64,000 nucleotides of DNA from Halomonas meridiana (GCF_009846525.1 NZ_CP024621.1:1426001-1490000), one strand, 5' to 3'; positions 53,446 through 63,180 are shown, counted from the first letter of the stretch. Made by a program: numbers and translations. Notes: generated by a model from the sequence alone, not told the origin.

Positions 53446-55128
53446 ATGATGCAGACACCTTCTACTTCTCACTACGTTGGCAGCCAAGGAGCCGACTGGT
53501 GGCGCGGCGCGGTGATTTACCAAATCTACCCGCGCAGCTTTATGGACAGTCACGGCGACGGCATTGGCGATTTGAAAGGGGTGATCGACAAGCTCGACTA
53601 CATCGCTTCATTAAACGTCGATGCGATTTGGCTGTCGCCGTTTTTTACCTCGCCGATGAAAGATTTCGGCTACGACATCAGCAACTACCGCGATGTCGAC
53701 CCCATGTTCGGCACGCTGGAAGACTTCGACCGCTTGGTCGAAGCGGCCCACGCGCGGGGGCTGAAAGTGACGATCGATCAGGTGATGTCCCACACCTCCG
53801 ACCAGCACGCGTGGTTCGAAGAGAGCCGCCAAAGCCGCGACAACCCCAAAGCCGACTGGTACGTATGGGCCGATCCCAAACCCGACGGCGCGCCGCCCAC
53901 CAATTGGCAGTCGGTATTCGGCGGCAGCGCCTGGCAGTGGGATACCCGCCGCTGCCAGTACTATCTGCATAACTTCTTGGCCAGCCAGCCGGATCTTAAC
54001 TTCCGCACCCCTGCGGTGGTCGACGCCATGCTGGAAGAGGTGCGCTTCTGGTTGGAGCGCGGCGTGGATGGCTTCCGGCTGGATGCGGTGAACTTCTGCA
54101 CCCACGGCGAGTTAAAAGACAACCCGCCGCGCCAGGAAGTTACCGAGAGCTTCCTGGGCGTTCGCCCCGACAACCCCTACGGCTATCAGCTCCACCAATA
54201 CGACAAAACCCAGCCAGAAAATCTGGTGTTTCTGGAGCGGCTGCGGGCGCTGCTGGATGAGTACCCCGGCACCACAAGCGTAGGTGAAGTGGGCGACGAC
54301 GATGCGCTCGGCGTGATGGCGGAGTACTCCCAGGGCGGCAAGCGCCTGCACATGTGCTACTCGTTCAACCTGCTGACCGATAAAGCCGACCCTGGCTACT
54401 TGCACGAAACGCTCACCGAAATGGAAGCGCGCATTGGCGATGGCTGGCCCTGCTGGGCGCTGGGAAACCACGACGTAACGCGGCTGGCAACCCGCTGGCA
54501 GGCGGAAGGGCAGCTCGATAAGCTGCGCCTCTATTTGGTGTTCCTGTTCAGCCAGCGGGGCAGCGTATGCCTCTATCAGGGCGAAGAGCTGGGCCTGCCC
54601 GAGGCGGAGCTGACCTTCGAGCAGCTCGTCGATCCGGCGGGCATCACCTTCTGGCCTGCTTATAAAGGTCGCGATGGCTGCCGCACCCCGCACCCCTGGC
54701 AGGCGGACGCCCGCCATGCGGGCTTTAGCAGCGCTACTCCCTGGCTGCCGGTGCCCGATTCCCACGCAAGTTTGGCGGTGGACCAGCAAGAGCAGGATGC
54801 CGATTCGCTGCTCAATGCCTACCGAGCTTTTTTAGCCTTCCGCCGCACGCAGCCTGCGCTGGTTAAAGGCGACGTGCGCTATCACCCGGTACGCGACGAG
54901 GTGCTTTGCTTGGAGCGCACCTATCAGCAAACACGCCTGCTGGTGGCCCTGAACTTTAGCGATCAAACCGTGACCCGCCCGGCTCCCGAGGGTGCTGAAG
55001 CATTGAAGGATGCGCCTAAGTGGCTAAACGGCGAGTGGCAAGCAGGTACGCTGACGCTGCCGCCGTTTGGGGTGGCGATTGCCCGCTGCCCGCAAGCACA
55101 GGAGGAGGATGCGCCATGGGAGGTTTAA
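53446..55128 (+). CDS. Second GH13 alpha-glucosidase
   Basis: A 560-residue paralogue of the HaG-like enzyme. The nucleophile is Asp213 in GFRLDAVNF, the acid/base Glu281 in VGEVGDD, and NHDV holds the third site residue. It lacks a signal peptide and so works in the cytosol. A 19-residue N-terminal extension (rich in Ser, Gly, Thr) precedes the barrel. Two ATGs (53446, 53449) follow AAGGA; the first is used. It overlaps the ABC ATPase gene by 13 bases. By context it belongs to the MalT-controlled group and may prefer maltose or maltodextrins. Confidence 0.92.
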   Translation: MMQTPSTSHYVGSQGADWWRGAVIYQIYPRSFMDSHGDGIGDLKGVIDKLDYIASLNVDAIWLSPFFTSPMKDFGYDISNYRDVDPMFGTLEDFDRLVEAAHARGLKVTIDQVMSHTSDQHAWFEESRQSRDNPKADWYVWADPKPDGAPPTNWQSVFGGSAWQWDTRRCQYYLHNFLASQPDLNFRTPAVVDAMLEEVRFWLERGVDGFRLDAVNFCTHGELKDNPPRQEVTESFLGVRPDNPYGYQLHQYDKTQPENLVFLERLRALLDEYPGTTSVGEVGDDDALGVMAEYSQGGKRLHMCYSFNLLTDKADPGYLHETLTEMEARIGDGWPCWALGNHDVTRLATRWQAEGQLDKLRLYLVFLFSQRGSVCLYQGEELGLPEAELTFEQLVDPAGITFWPAYKGRDGCRTPHPWQADARHAGFSSATPWLPVPDSHASLAVDQQEQDADSLLNAYRAFLAFRRTQPALVKGDVRYHPVRDEVLCLERTYQQTRLLVALNFSDQTVTRPAPEGAEALKDAPKWLNGEWQAGTLTLPPFGVAIARCPQAQEEDAPWEV

Positions 55129-56231
55129 CCCTCAGCGGCATCGGTAAATCCTTCGATGGTGTCGAAATCTCACGAGATATCGACCTCACCATCGAAGACG
55201 GCGAGTTCGTCGTTTTCGTGGGCCCCTCCGGGTGCGGTAAATCCACGCTGCTACGCATGATCGCGGGCTTGGAGGACATCACCACTGGGGATATGCAGCT
55301 CGATGGTCAGCGTATCAACGAGATTCCGCCCCAGGAGCGGGACATCGGCATGGTGTTCCAATCCTACGCGCTCTATCCGCACATGAGCGTGGCCGAGAAC
55401 ATGGCGTTTGGCTTGAAGCTGGCGCGCACCGACAAAGCGGAAATTCGCCGCCGCGTGGAGCACGCCGCCGAGATGCTGCACCTCACCGAGCTTTTGGAGC
55501 GCAAGCCCAAAGACCTCTCCGGCGGCCAGCGCCAGCGGGTCGCTATTGGCCGCACCCTGGTGAAAGAGCCCGCAGTGTTCCTGTTCGACGAGCCGCTTTC
55601 CAACTTGGATGCCGCGCTGCGCGTGGATATGCGGGTACAGATCGCCGCGCTGCATAAGCGCTTAAACGCCACCATGATCTACGTCACCCATGATCAGGTG
55701 GAGGCGATGACCTTGGCCGACCGCATCGTGCTGCTCTCGAAAGGGCGTATTGCCCAGGTAGGCGCGCCGCTGTCGCTGTATCACTTTCCCAATACCCTTG
55801 AGGTGGCGGAGTTTATCGGTTCGCCGCGTATCAATACGCTGCCGGTGACGGTGGTCGACCCCGGTGAGCGCCAAACGGTGGTGCGCCTGCATAGCGGTGA
55901 AACGCTGGCGGTGGCGGTAAACGGTCAGCAGCTTCAGGCCGGTGAGCACGCCACGTTAGGGTTGCGGGCCGAAGACTTCGTGGCGGCTGAGCAAGCGGAT
56001 GCGACGCTGAGCGCCACGCTGATGGTGGCCGAAAAGCTGGGCTATGAAACTCTGGCCCACTGGCAGGTGGTGGGTATCGATACCCCTTTGACCCAGCGCC
56101 TGGATGGCCTGACACGGCTGGAAGAGGGGCAGGTCTCGCGCTTGGGAATTGCTGGTCAGCGCTGCCACCTGTTTGATGCCAACGGCAATGCCTGCCCGCG
56201 CCAAGTCATGGTGGATGGGGTGAGCCGATAA
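55116..56231 (+). CDS. malK: Sugar ABC transporter ATPase, MalK-like (intact copy)
   Basis: A 371-residue ATPase. Walker [11 protein letters not shown]-loop [13 protein letters not shown], signature [13 protein letters not shown], Walker [12 protein letters not shown] and a C-terminal regulatory domain (from about residue 240) are all in frame. The ATG at 55116 follows GGAGGAGG and lies inside the end of the preceding gene. It is a paralogue of the frameshifted ATPase at 42455-43560 and could replace it. It likely serves the MalFG-type importer whose malG is at the right edge. Confidence 0.92.
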   Translation: MGGLTLSGIGKSFDGVEISRDIDLTIEDGEFVVFVGPSGCGKSTLLRMIAGLEDITTGDMQLDGQRINEIPPQERDIGMVFQSYALYPHMSVAENMAFGLKLARTDKAEIRRRVEHAAEMLHLTELLERKPKDLSGGQRQRVAIGRTLVKEPAVFLFDEPLSNLDAALRVDMRVQIAALHKRLNATMIYVTHDQVEAMTLADRIVLLSKGRIAQVGAPLSLYHFPNTLEVAEFIGSPRINTLPVTVVDPGERQTVVRLHSGETLAVAVNGQQLQAGEHATLGLRAEDFVAAEQADATLSATLMVAEKLGYETLAHWQVVGIDTPLTQRLDGLTRLEEGQVSRLGIAGQRCHLFDANGNACPRQVMVDGVSR

Positions 56232-56267
56232 TTTTTTAAAGAATTAAACTTTTTTTTAAAAAAGAGT

Positions 56268-56296
56268 GCATCCAATCGGTCTCCTTGTGTGTATCC
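56268..56296 (+). promoter_or_regulatory. Possible ECF (SigK-like) promoter of the DUF3455 gene
   Basis: GCATCC (56268-56273) and GTATCC (56291-56296) are spaced by 17 bases, recalling the CCATCC-N16/17-type -35 of mycobacterial SigK promoters; the downstream neighbour is a SigK-like sigma gene. A competing sigma70 -10, TATACA at 56299, has no good -35. Confidence 0.35.
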
Positions 56297-56347
56297 CCTA
56301 TACAGCCGCTATTTAAAGCGGTTGATACAAAACCCAAGGAGACTGAA

Positions 56348-56872
56348 ATGACCATCCAACATATGACGCGTGCTACTCTCGCCGCTACCTTGATTGCATC
56401 CTTCAGTCACGTCGTGCTGGCTGACATGACGCCCGCCGAAGTCCAAGTACCGGACGGCAACACCGTCGCTCTCGAAACCGTGGGCGTTGGTGCTATTACC
56501 TACATGTGTGAAGCCAAAGAAGACGGCACCATGGGCTGGGTATTTAAAGGCCCGCACGCTGCGCTGAACGATAGCGAAGGCACCCAGGTAGGCAGCTACT
56601 ACGGCCCGCCCGCCACTTGGGAAGCCCTGGATGGTTCTAAAATTACCGGCACCCAGCTAGCCGTGGCGCCGAATGGCGATGGCAACATTCCGCTGCAGCT
56701 TGTTGAAGCCAACCCGGCTGAAGGTGAAGGCGCCATGAGCGGCGTGAGCTACATTCAGCGCCTGAACACTCAAGGCGGCGTTGCCCCTGACGTTGCCTGT
56801 GACGAGGGCCACGAGGGCGCCACTGCCGTCGTGACGTATCAAGCCGACTACATCTTCTGGACCGCGAACTAA
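56348..56872 (+). CDS. Secreted DUF3455 family protein
   Basis: A 174-residue precursor with a signal peptide (MTIQHMTRATLAATLIASFSHVVLA, cut near residue 25) and a DUF3455 domain: VPDGNTVALETVGVGAITYMCEA, GWVFKGPHAALND, and YIQRLNTQGG.....CDEGHEGA, ending in a tyrosine/tryptophan-rich strand. Two cysteines, in YMCEA and VACDEG, could form a disulfide. AAGGAG lies before ATG 56348. DUF3455 proteins often accompany ECF sigma/anti-sigma pairs; function unknown. Confidence 0.85.
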   Translation: MTIQHMTRATLAATLIASFSHVVLADMTPAEVQVPDGNTVALETVGVGAITYMCEAKEDGTMGWVFKGPHAALNDSEGTQVGSYYGPPATWEALDGSKITGTQLAVAPNGDGNIPLQLVEANPAEGEGAMSGVSYIQRLNTQGGVAPDVACDEGHEGATAVVTYQADYIFWTAN

Positions 56873-56890
56873 GCGCTCAAACACTGACTA

Positions 56891-56941
56891 AACTTTATTA
56901 AGTTCAGTAAGGCTAGGGACTCGTATCCAGGCTCCCTAGCC
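56891..56941 (+). other. Hairpins between DUF3455 gene and ECF sigma gene
   Basis: AACTT-TATT-AAGTT (56891-56904) and GGCTAGGGA/TCCCTAGCC (56911-56919, 56933-56941) can each fold; neither is followed by a good U tract. They may weaken but not stop readthrough into the sigma gene. Confidence 0.4.
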
Positions 56942-56997
56942 GCTATGCTTCTGGCAGTGCGACGACCGATGCCGGCGCGTTACCAGGGAGCGAAGAT

Positions 56998-57621
56998 GTG
57001 TCTGAACGTGATATGTCTGAAACAGGTAAGGCTAACACCATTAGCACCGAGAACGGCCACGTAAGGCCCGCTCAAGAATTCGATTACGCTGATGCGCTCG
57101 CCCGCTGTGCCCGGGGAGAGCACGCAGCGCTACAACAGCTTTATCAATACGAAGGTGCCAAGCTGCTGGGCGTTGTTTTGCGCATAGTGAAAGACCGAGG
57201 CATGGCGGAAGATATCGTTCACGATGCCTGCCTGAACATTTGGCAGCGCGCGGACAGCTTCGACCCGCAAAAAGGCGCGGCCCGTACCTGGATCTTCAGC
57301 ATTGCCCGCCACTTGGCGCTGAATGCCATCCGTGGCCGTGACCGCGAAGTGAGTGTCGACCTGGATGACCCCCACGAACTCGATGACGACGACACCTTCC
57401 AACAGGCGTCGCGGGTGACGGACGCCTTCGATTGGCAAACCGGCCAACGGATGGACGAGTGCCTGCAGCAGTTGGAAACCGAACGCCGTAACTGCGTGCT
57501 GCATGCCTATGTGGATGGTTTGTCCCATGCAGAGATTGCGGCGCACACGGGCGCGCCGCTAGGTACGGTCAAAGCCTGGATCAAGCGCAGCCTGCTTCGC
57601 TTACGGGAGTGTATGGCATGA
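56998..57621 (+). CDS. ECF RNA polymerase sigma factor (SigK-like)
   Basis: A 207-residue ECF sigma factor. The sigma2 region (about residues 45-115) includes LYQYEGAKLLGVVLRIVKDRGMAEDIVHDACLNIWQR; sigma4 (about 150-205) includes CVLHAYVDGLSHAEIAAHTGAPLGTVKAWIKRSLLRLRE. The GTG at 56998 has AGGGAG 7 bases before it. Its stop overlaps the anti-sigma start as ATGA. This arrangement is that of SigK-RskA pairs responding to envelope or redox signals. Confidence 0.9.
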   Translation: MSERDMSETGKANTISTENGHVRPAQEFDYADALARCARGEHAALQQLYQYEGAKLLGVVLRIVKDRGMAEDIVHDACLNIWQRADSFDPQKGAARTWIFSIARHLALNAIRGRDREVSVDLDDPHELDDDDTFQQASRVTDAFDWQTGQRMDECLQQLETERRNCVLHAYVDGLSHAEIAAHTGAPLGTVKAWIKRSLLRLRECMA

Positions 57622-58355
57622 GCCCTTCGAACGAACCCGATGACCTTCATGCCCTGGCCGGGGAGTACGTGCTAGGCACGCTGCCCATGGCCGAGCGTGA
57701 AGCCTTTGAGGCGCGTTTAGCCAACGACCCTGAATTGCAAAAAGCAGTGACGGCTTGGGAAGAGCGTTTCTTTCCCTATACCGCGATGGTGGACCCGGTC
57801 ACGCCCTCCGATTATCTCTGGCCGCGTATCGAGCGCAGCCTAAACGCATCGGCCACCCGAGCACCACAGACGGTCTCCCGTCGTGCGCCGCGCGCTCATG
57901 TGCCGCGTAGCCGTTGGTGGCACAGCCTGCCGGTTTGGCGCGGAATCGCTGGGGCGGGATTAGCGGCTGCGCTGGCCATGGGGGTGTTGCTGACCAACGT
58001 CACGACCACTCCCGCAACGCCAGAGTACATGGTGGTGCTGCTCGCGCCGCAAACTCAGTCGGCGGGGTGGGTGGTACAGGCCGCGAATCGCCAGGAGATT
58101 CAGTTGATTCCTTTGGGCACGTTTGAAGTGCCCGAGGGCAAAGCGTTGGAGTTCTGGACCAAAGCCGATGATTGGCAAGCGCCTGTCTCGCTGGGGCTTG
58201 TAGAGCCAGGGCAACCGCTGCGCCTGCGGTTGGATCAGCTGCCACCGCTGGAAGATAACCAACTATTCGAGCTGACGCTGGAAGATGATGCTGGCTCGCC
58301 CACCGGGCTGCCCACCGGCCCGATTGAGTTTATTGGCCGCGCGGTCGAAATCTAA
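57618..58355 (+). CDS. Anti-sigma factor, RskA-like
   Basis: A 245-residue membrane protein. Residues 1-90 form the sigma-binding anti-sigma domain (LHALAGEYVLGTLPMAEREAFEARLANDPEL, a typical zinc-less RskA/ASD pattern), one membrane helix lies near 105-125 and a periplasmic anti-sigma-K-type domain follows (VVLLAPQTQSAGWVVQ, IQLIPLGTFEVPEGKALEFW). It should hold the upstream sigma factor inactive until an envelope signal. Its start overlaps the sigma gene by 4 bases. Confidence 0.9.
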   Translation: MSPSNEPDDLHALAGEYVLGTLPMAEREAFEARLANDPELQKAVTAWEERFFPYTAMVDPVTPSDYLWPRIERSLNASATRAPQTVSRRAPRAHVPRSRWWHSLPVWRGIAGAGLAAALAMGVLLTNVTTTPATPEYMVVLLAPQTQSAGWVVQAANRQEIQLIPLGTFEVPEGKALEFWTKADDWQAPVSLGLVEPGQPLRLRLDQLPPLEDNQLFELTLEDDAGSPTGLPTGPIEFIGRAVEI

Positions 58356-58378
58356 CATCGCCACCCCTGGTGGCGATG
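58356..58378. terminator. Hairpin between convergent anti-sigma and trkA genes
   Basis: CATCGCCACC and GGTGGCGATG form a 10-base stem with a 3-base loop (58356-58378). No U tract is evident, so termination is probable but not assured. Confidence 0.5.
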
Positions 58379-58395
58379 CTCATTGTCCGCCGCTG

Positions 58396-59769
58396 TTAAA
58401 AGAAGCTCAACCCGACTTGGAACAGGCGCTCCACGTCACGAATGCGCCGTTTGTCGATCACGAACAGAATCACATGGTCGCCGCTCTCCACCCGCACGTC
58501 ACCATGGGCAATCAGCACTTCTTTACCGCGTACGATGGCACCAATGGTGGTGCCATCGGGTAGGTCGATCTCGCGGATCGTGCGGCCCACCACTTTCGAC
58601 GACTGCTTATCGCCGTGGGCGATGGCCTCGATGGCCTCCGCCGCGCCCCGGCGCAGGGAGTGAACATTGACGATATCTCCCCGGCGCACGTGGGTCAGCA
58701 AGCTGCCAATGGTGGCCTGCTGGGGGGAAATGGCGATGTCGATATCGCCGCCCTGCACCAAATCCACGTAGGCGGCGTTGTTGATCAGTGTGAGCACCTT
58801 CTTTGCCCCCAGCCGCTTGGCCAGCAGTGATGACATGATGTTCACTTCGTCGTCGTTGGTCAGCGCGCAGAAGATATCGCAGTCTTCGATGTTCTCCTCT
58901 TCCAACAGCCGCTTGCTGGTGGCGCTGCCGTGGAGCACCACGGTGCGATCCAGCCGCTCGGAGAGCGTGGTGCAGCGCTCCAGGCTATGCTCGATGATCT
59001 TGACCTGATGGCTGTGCTCCAAGTGCTCCGCCAGCCGTTCGCCGATATTGCCGCCCCCGGCAATCACCACGCGGCGGAAGTCCCGCTCCACCTTACGCAG
59101 CTCGCTCATCACCGCGCGGATATCACGCCGGGCCGCCAGGAAGAACACCTCGTCATCGGCTTCAATCACCGTGTCGCCTCGGGGAATGATTGGCCGGTTG
59201 CGGCGGTAAATGGCCGCCACGCGGGTTTCCACGTTGGGCATGTGCTTGCCCAAAAACGCCAGATCCTGGCCCACCAGCGGGCCGCCGTAGAAGGCTTTCA
59301 CCGCCACCAGCTGCACTAAACCGCCGGCAAACTCTAGCACCTGCAGCGCGCCCGGGTGCTCGATCAAGCGGCGTACGTGGTCGGTGACCACCTGCTCGGG
59401 GCTGATCAGCACGTCGATGGGAATCGCTTCATGGGCGAACAGCCCTTTACGAGTGAGGTAGGCGGTGGAGCGCACCCGGGCAATTTTGGTGGGCGTGCGA
59501 AACAGCGTGTGGGCCACCTGACAGGCGATCATATTGATCTCGTCGGTGTTGGTCACCGCGATCAGCATGTCGGCGTCTTCGCAGCCCGCTTGGCGCAGCA
59601 CGATGGGGTAGGAGCCCGCGCCGGTCACCGTGCGGATATCCAGCTTGGTGTGCAGTTCGCGCAGTTTTGCGCCGTCGGTATCGACGACGGTGATGTCGTT
59701 CTCCTCGCGGGCGAGGTGCTCCGCAAGGGTCGCGCCCACTTGGCCTGCGCCTAGAATGATGATCTTCAT
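58396..59769 (-). CDS. trkA: Trk potassium uptake system NAD-binding protein TrkA
   Basis: TrkA is the cytosolic regulatory subunit of the Trk K+ uptake system. The 457-residue protein has two RCK units, each with a Rossmann-type N-domain ([20 protein letters not shown] at 1-20 and [19 protein letters not shown] near 233) and a C-domain. It is the last gene of a minus-strand set with kdpE, kdpD-like and trkH/I, overlapping kdpE by 4 bases, so transporter and regulators are made together. Confidence 0.96.
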   Translation of the reverse strand: MKIIILGAGQVGATLAEHLAREENDITVVDTDGAKLRELHTKLDIRTVTGAGSYPIVLRQAGCEDADMLIAVTNTDEINMIACQVAHTLFRTPTKIARVRSTAYLTRKGLFAHEAIPIDVLISPEQVVTDHVRRLIEHPGALQVLEFAGGLVQLVAVKAFYGGPLVGQDLAFLGKHMPNVETRVAAIYRRNRPIIPRGDTVIEADDEVFFLAARRDIRAVMSELRKVERDFRRVVIAGGGNIGERLAEHLEHSHQVKIIEHSLERCTTLSERLDRTVVLHGSATSKRLLEEENIEDCDIFCALTNDDEVNIMSSLLAKRLGAKKVLTLINNAAYVDLVQGGDIDIAISPQQATIGSLLTHVRRGDIVNVHSLRRGAAEAIEAIAHGDKQSSKVVGRTIREIDLPDGTTIGAIVRGKEVLIAHGDVRVESGDHVILFVIDKRRIRDVERLFQVGLSFF

Positions 59770-60491
59770 TGGTTGGACTCCTCACGGTCGAACTCGACAC
59801 AGAAGCGGTAACCGATACCAGGCTCCGTCTGTAATAAGCTAGGGGCCTGCGGATCATCCCCTAGCTTTTGGCGTAACTTGCTGACTACGATGCGTAAATA
59901 GTGGGTGTCTTCCTGATGCGTAGGGCCCCAAATGGCTTTCAGCAGGTGGGTTTGCGTCACGATGCGGCCTGCCCGACTGATCAGTAGTGCCAGCACGGCA
60001 AACTCTTTGGGCGTCAAATGTATTGTCTCGCCGCTCAAGGTCACCAAGTGGGCGTCGATGTCCAGCGTCAGGGCACCATACTGGTAGCGAGATGGCTCAG
60101 TTGCAGTGGGATAGTGGCGCAGCACGGCCCGAATACGGGCCAGTAGCTCCTGAATGCCAAAGGGCTTGGTGACATAGTCATTGGCACCGCTATCCAGCGC
60201 GGTGACCTTCTCGGACTCCTGGCCACGAACCGACACGATAATGATCGGTAGCGCGCTTTTCTGGCGCAGAGCACGAAGCACTTGCTGACCATCCATGTCG
60301 GGCAAGCCAAGGTCCAGTAGAACGACATCGATCGCTTCGGCGCCTACCGCTTCGTCCACCGTCCGAATCGCCTGTTGCCCGGTGCTGGCCTCACTAATCA
60401 GAAATCCTTGTGAGACGAGGCTAATGCGCAAGAACTGACGGATAGCGGGCTCATCGTCGACGATGAGAATGCGAGCAGGCTTAGTCCTCAT
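59766..60491 (-). CDS. kdpE: KdpE-like response regulator
   Basis: A 241-residue OmpR-class response regulator. Phosphoacceptor Asp60 is in [13 protein letters not shown], with acidic DDE at 12-14 and KPF near 110. The C-terminal winged helix reads [38 protein letters not shown], which is the KdpE signature. It overlaps the kinase gene by 11 bases and trkA by 4. In E. coli KdpE activates kdpFABC; here it sits in a trk operon, so it may control Trk. Confidence 0.92.
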   Translation of the reverse strand: MRTKPARILIVDDEPAIRQFLRISLVSQGFLISEASTGQQAIRTVDEAVGAEAIDVVLLDLGLPDMDGQQVLRALRQKSALPIIIVSVRGQESEKVTALDSGANDYVTKPFGIQELLARIRAVLRHYPTATEPSRYQYGALTLDIDAHLVTLSGETIHLTPKEFAVLALLISRAGRIVTQTHLLKAIWGPTHQEDTHYLRIVVSKLRQKLGDDPQAPSLLQTEPGIGYRFCVEFDREESNQ

Positions 60492-61572
60492 GGTGAGGCT
60501 CCTGCGACGTCGTCGGCAAGGGCAGCGTCATGATGATGCTCGTGCCGTGGCCATCAGGGCCATCGGTGGCCGTTACTGTTCCGCCGTGAGCGCCCAGCAT
60601 TCCGCGGCAAATGGCGAGACCGAGGCCAGTGCCGTGCAAGCTGCGGTCGCCGTCGTTGCCGGTGAAGAACATCTCAAACACCTGCTCACGTAAGTCGTGT
60701 GGGATGCCCGGGCCCCCATCGCTCACGGTGAGCGTCATCCTGGAGGCCGTCTTATCGGTGGCGGCCGAAATGGTGATCTGGCCGCCAGCCGGAGAGAAGC
60801 GGGCGGCATTTTCCAAGACATTGACGAGCGCCTGCTCCACCAACGCGGGGTGAACATGTAGCAGTGGCAGCTCGCTGTCCCATACCTGCTGCACGTTGAA
60901 CGGAGTCAACGACCCTGCTAAGCGTTTACGGGCTGAGGCCACCAAGTCGTCGACGCTGATCCAGTCTCGTTCGATGGCAAGCTCACCGTGCCCCAGCCGC
61001 GTCATGTCCAACAGGTTTTGAATGTAGCGATTCAAGCGCTCGCTCTCATTCAAGATACCGTCTAGCAGCTCGAAACGATCCTGTGAGGTCAGTTGAGGAT
61101 CCAAGGCGCGCAGTGAGCTGGCGGAGCCTATGATCGACGCCAGCGGCGTGCGTAGATCATGAGAAACGGACGCGAGCAGCGCAGAGCGCAGGCGCTCCTG
61201 CTCCTCTGCCAGTCGCGATGCGTTGAGAGCCAGCATACGTTCGCGGCTTACCCCAGTAATGTTGCCGACCACCAGCGCCACGATCAAAAAGAACAGCAGC
61301 GTGACTAGCTGTTCGCGCTCGGCAACCGCTAAGGAGAAGTAGGGCTCGGTAAAGCCCACGTTGAAAATGACGAAGTTCAACAGCGCGCTGATAAAAGCGG
61401 CATAGCTGCCGGCCAAGACGGCGCAGGCCAGCACTGCCGTCAAGAAAATCAGCGATAGGTTGGCTAGCGCGAGCCAGGCGAATAGCCACCAAGCGGCCAG
61501 CAGTGCCACGAGGCTGGTGCCCACCACCAGCGCCCACTCTTGTCGGGTAGGCAGGCGTCGTGATGCCGTCAT
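60481..61572 (-). CDS. KdpD-like sensor histidine kinase lacking the N-terminal KdpD/USP domains
   Basis: A 363-residue kinase consisting of a DUF4118 four-helix membrane domain (about residues 14-105, with NFVIFNVGFTEPYFS typical of KdpD), a dimerisation domain with His138 (SVSHDLRTPLASI) and an ATPase domain (NVLENAARFSP, GPGIP, GTGLGLAICRGML). E. coli KdpD is about 890 residues and has N-terminal KdpD-type ATPase and USP domains; these are absent. The ATG at 61572 follows GAGGAG; a longer frame to 61671 overlaps trkH/I. It lies between trkH/I (11 bases) and kdpE. Confidence 0.9.
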   Translation of the reverse strand: MTASRRLPTRQEWALVVGTSLVALLAAWWLFAWLALANLSLIFLTAVLACAVLAGSYAAFISALLNFVIFNVGFTEPYFSLAVAEREQLVTLLFFLIVALVVGNITGVSRERMLALNASRLAEEQERLRSALLASVSHDLRTPLASIIGSASSLRALDPQLTSQDRFELLDGILNESERLNRYIQNLLDMTRLGHGELAIERDWISVDDLVASARKRLAGSLTPFNVQQVWDSELPLLHVHPALVEQALVNVLENAARFSPAGGQITISAATDKTASRMTLTVSDGGPGIPHDLREQVFEMFFTGNDGDRSLHGTGLGLAICRGMLGAHGGTVTATDGPDGHGTSIIMTLPLPTTSQEPHHED

Positions 61573-61583
61573 GATCGAGCTCC

Positions 61584-63071
61584 TCAACGCCGCCAGAACA
61601 TCGGCGTCATCAATACGACCACGGTCAAAATCTCCAAGCGGCCCATCAACATGCCGATGCACAGCAGCCACTTGGCGGCATCCGGCAGCGGGGCGAAGTT
61701 GCCGGCGGGGCCAATGATGTCGCCGAGGCCCGGGCCCACGTTGGCCACTGCCGTGGCGGCCCCTGTGAGCGCCGTGACAAGATCCAGGCCCAACGCGGCG
61801 AGCCCTAACGCCAGCACCGCAATGGTGATGAAAAAGAAGAAGGAGAATGCGACCACGCTGCGCGAAATGTCGCTGGTCACCGGCTGTTGATTGAAGCGGT
61901 TGGTGAACACGCCGTTGGCGTGAATCAAATAGCGCAGCTGGTTACGCAGCATCAGCATGGCAATCTGGAAGCGAAAGATCTTCATGCCGCCACTGGTGGA
62001 GCCGCTACAGCCGCCCACGAACGTCAGGTAAAAGAAGGCGGCAATGGGCAGCGAGCCCCACAGGGTGTAATCATCGGAGGCGTACCCGGTGGTAGTGACC
62101 ACAGAAATGACGTTGAAGGTCACATGGGTCAGCGAGACGAACCAGTCGTCGCCTTGTACGACTCGCCACGCGCTCAGTATTACGATGGCAGCCAGCAGCA
62201 GTTTGAGCAGCCCGCGCACCTGCTGATCTTTCCAAAGCGCGCTCTTCGAAGAGCGAATGAAGCGAATGTACAGCACGAAGGGGAGCGCGCCGCTGAGCAT
62301 GAAAAAGCTCGCCATCCAGAGTAGCCAGGGCCGCTCGGCATACGCTCCAAACGACGCGTCGGAGTTGGCAAAGCCGCCTGTCGCCAGGGACGTCATGCCG
62401 TGAACGATGGCATCCAGCGGGAGCATGCCTCCCAGCCAATAGCTCAGCATGGCCGCGAGCGTCAAAATTACGTAAACGGCGAGGGTGGCTTTAGCAATGC
62501 CGCCCGTGCGTGGCATGACCTTATCGGACCAGTCGGACGACTCGGTGTGGAACAGCCGCATCCCGCCCACTTTCAGAAACGGCAAAATGGCGATGCCCAT
62601 GACGATGATGCCGATCCCGCCCATCCACTGCATCAAGCCGCGCCACAGTTTCAAGCCGTCCGAGAGGTTTTCGATGCCCACCAAGACGGTAGATCCGGTG
62701 GTGGTGATCGCCGATACCGATTCGAACACGGCGTTGGTAAAGCTGAGCTGGGGAGCGCCTAGAATCAGCGGCAGGCTGGCAAAGCAGCTAATGCTGGTCC
62801 AACTACCGGCGGTCAAAATGAACATCTGCCAGGGTTTGAGCTCTAGCGGCACGCCGCGGGTGAGCGCCCAGGTAAGGAAGGTCGCGCTGAGAATGATCAT
62901 TAGCGAGACGGCAAACGCCGGGGCGTCGGGATCGTTTTCGATGACCAGTACGATCAGGGGCAGCGTCATGAACATGGCCAGCACGAGCCATAGTACCGAC
63001 ATGATTTTGAAAATGGGAGCCCAGTTTCGGTAAGTCGTTTGGTAGTAACGCGCGCTAGGGAACGTGGCCAT
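61584..63071 (-). CDS. Trk/TrkI potassium uptake membrane subunit
   Basis: A 495-residue membrane protein of the TrkH/TrkG/TrkI family with about ten helices. The four selectivity loops appear as AITTTGST, SLATGGFAN, VVTTTGYAS and AVANVGPGLG. Trk systems take up K+ driven by the proton gradient or ATP-bound TrkA and are central to osmoadaptation in halophiles. Halomonas elongata has both TrkH and TrkI; which one this is cannot be fixed by eye. It begins the trk-kdp set. Confidence 0.93.
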   Translation of the reverse strand: MATFPSARYYQTTYRNWAPIFKIMSVLWLVLAMFMTLPLIVLVIENDPDAPAFAVSLMIILSATFLTWALTRGVPLELKPWQMFILTAGSWTSISCFASLPLILGAPQLSFTNAVFESVSAITTTGSTVLVGIENLSDGLKLWRGLMQWMGGIGIIVMGIAILPFLKVGGMRLFHTESSDWSDKVMPRTGGIAKATLAVYVILTLAAMLSYWLGGMLPLDAIVHGMTSLATGGFANSDASFGAYAERPWLLWMASFFMLSGALPFVLYIRFIRSSKSALWKDQQVRGLLKLLLAAIVILSAWRVVQGDDWFVSLTHVTFNVISVVTTTGYASDDYTLWGSLPIAAFFYLTFVGGCSGSTSGGMKIFRFQIAMLMLRNQLRYLIHANGVFTNRFNQQPVTSDISRSVVAFSFFFFITIAVLALGLAALGLDLVTALTGAATAVANVGPGLGDIIGPAGNFAPLPDAAKWLLCIGMLMGRLEILTVVVLMTPMFWRR

Positions 63072-63180
63072 AAGTCCGCTCTGTGTGGGTCCGCTCTAGA
63101 ATGCCCTAAGGCTAATAAGGCTATCTCATCATGACGATAAAAAAATGTCCGTAAAATTTCCCTAAAAATTACCCAGGCAA

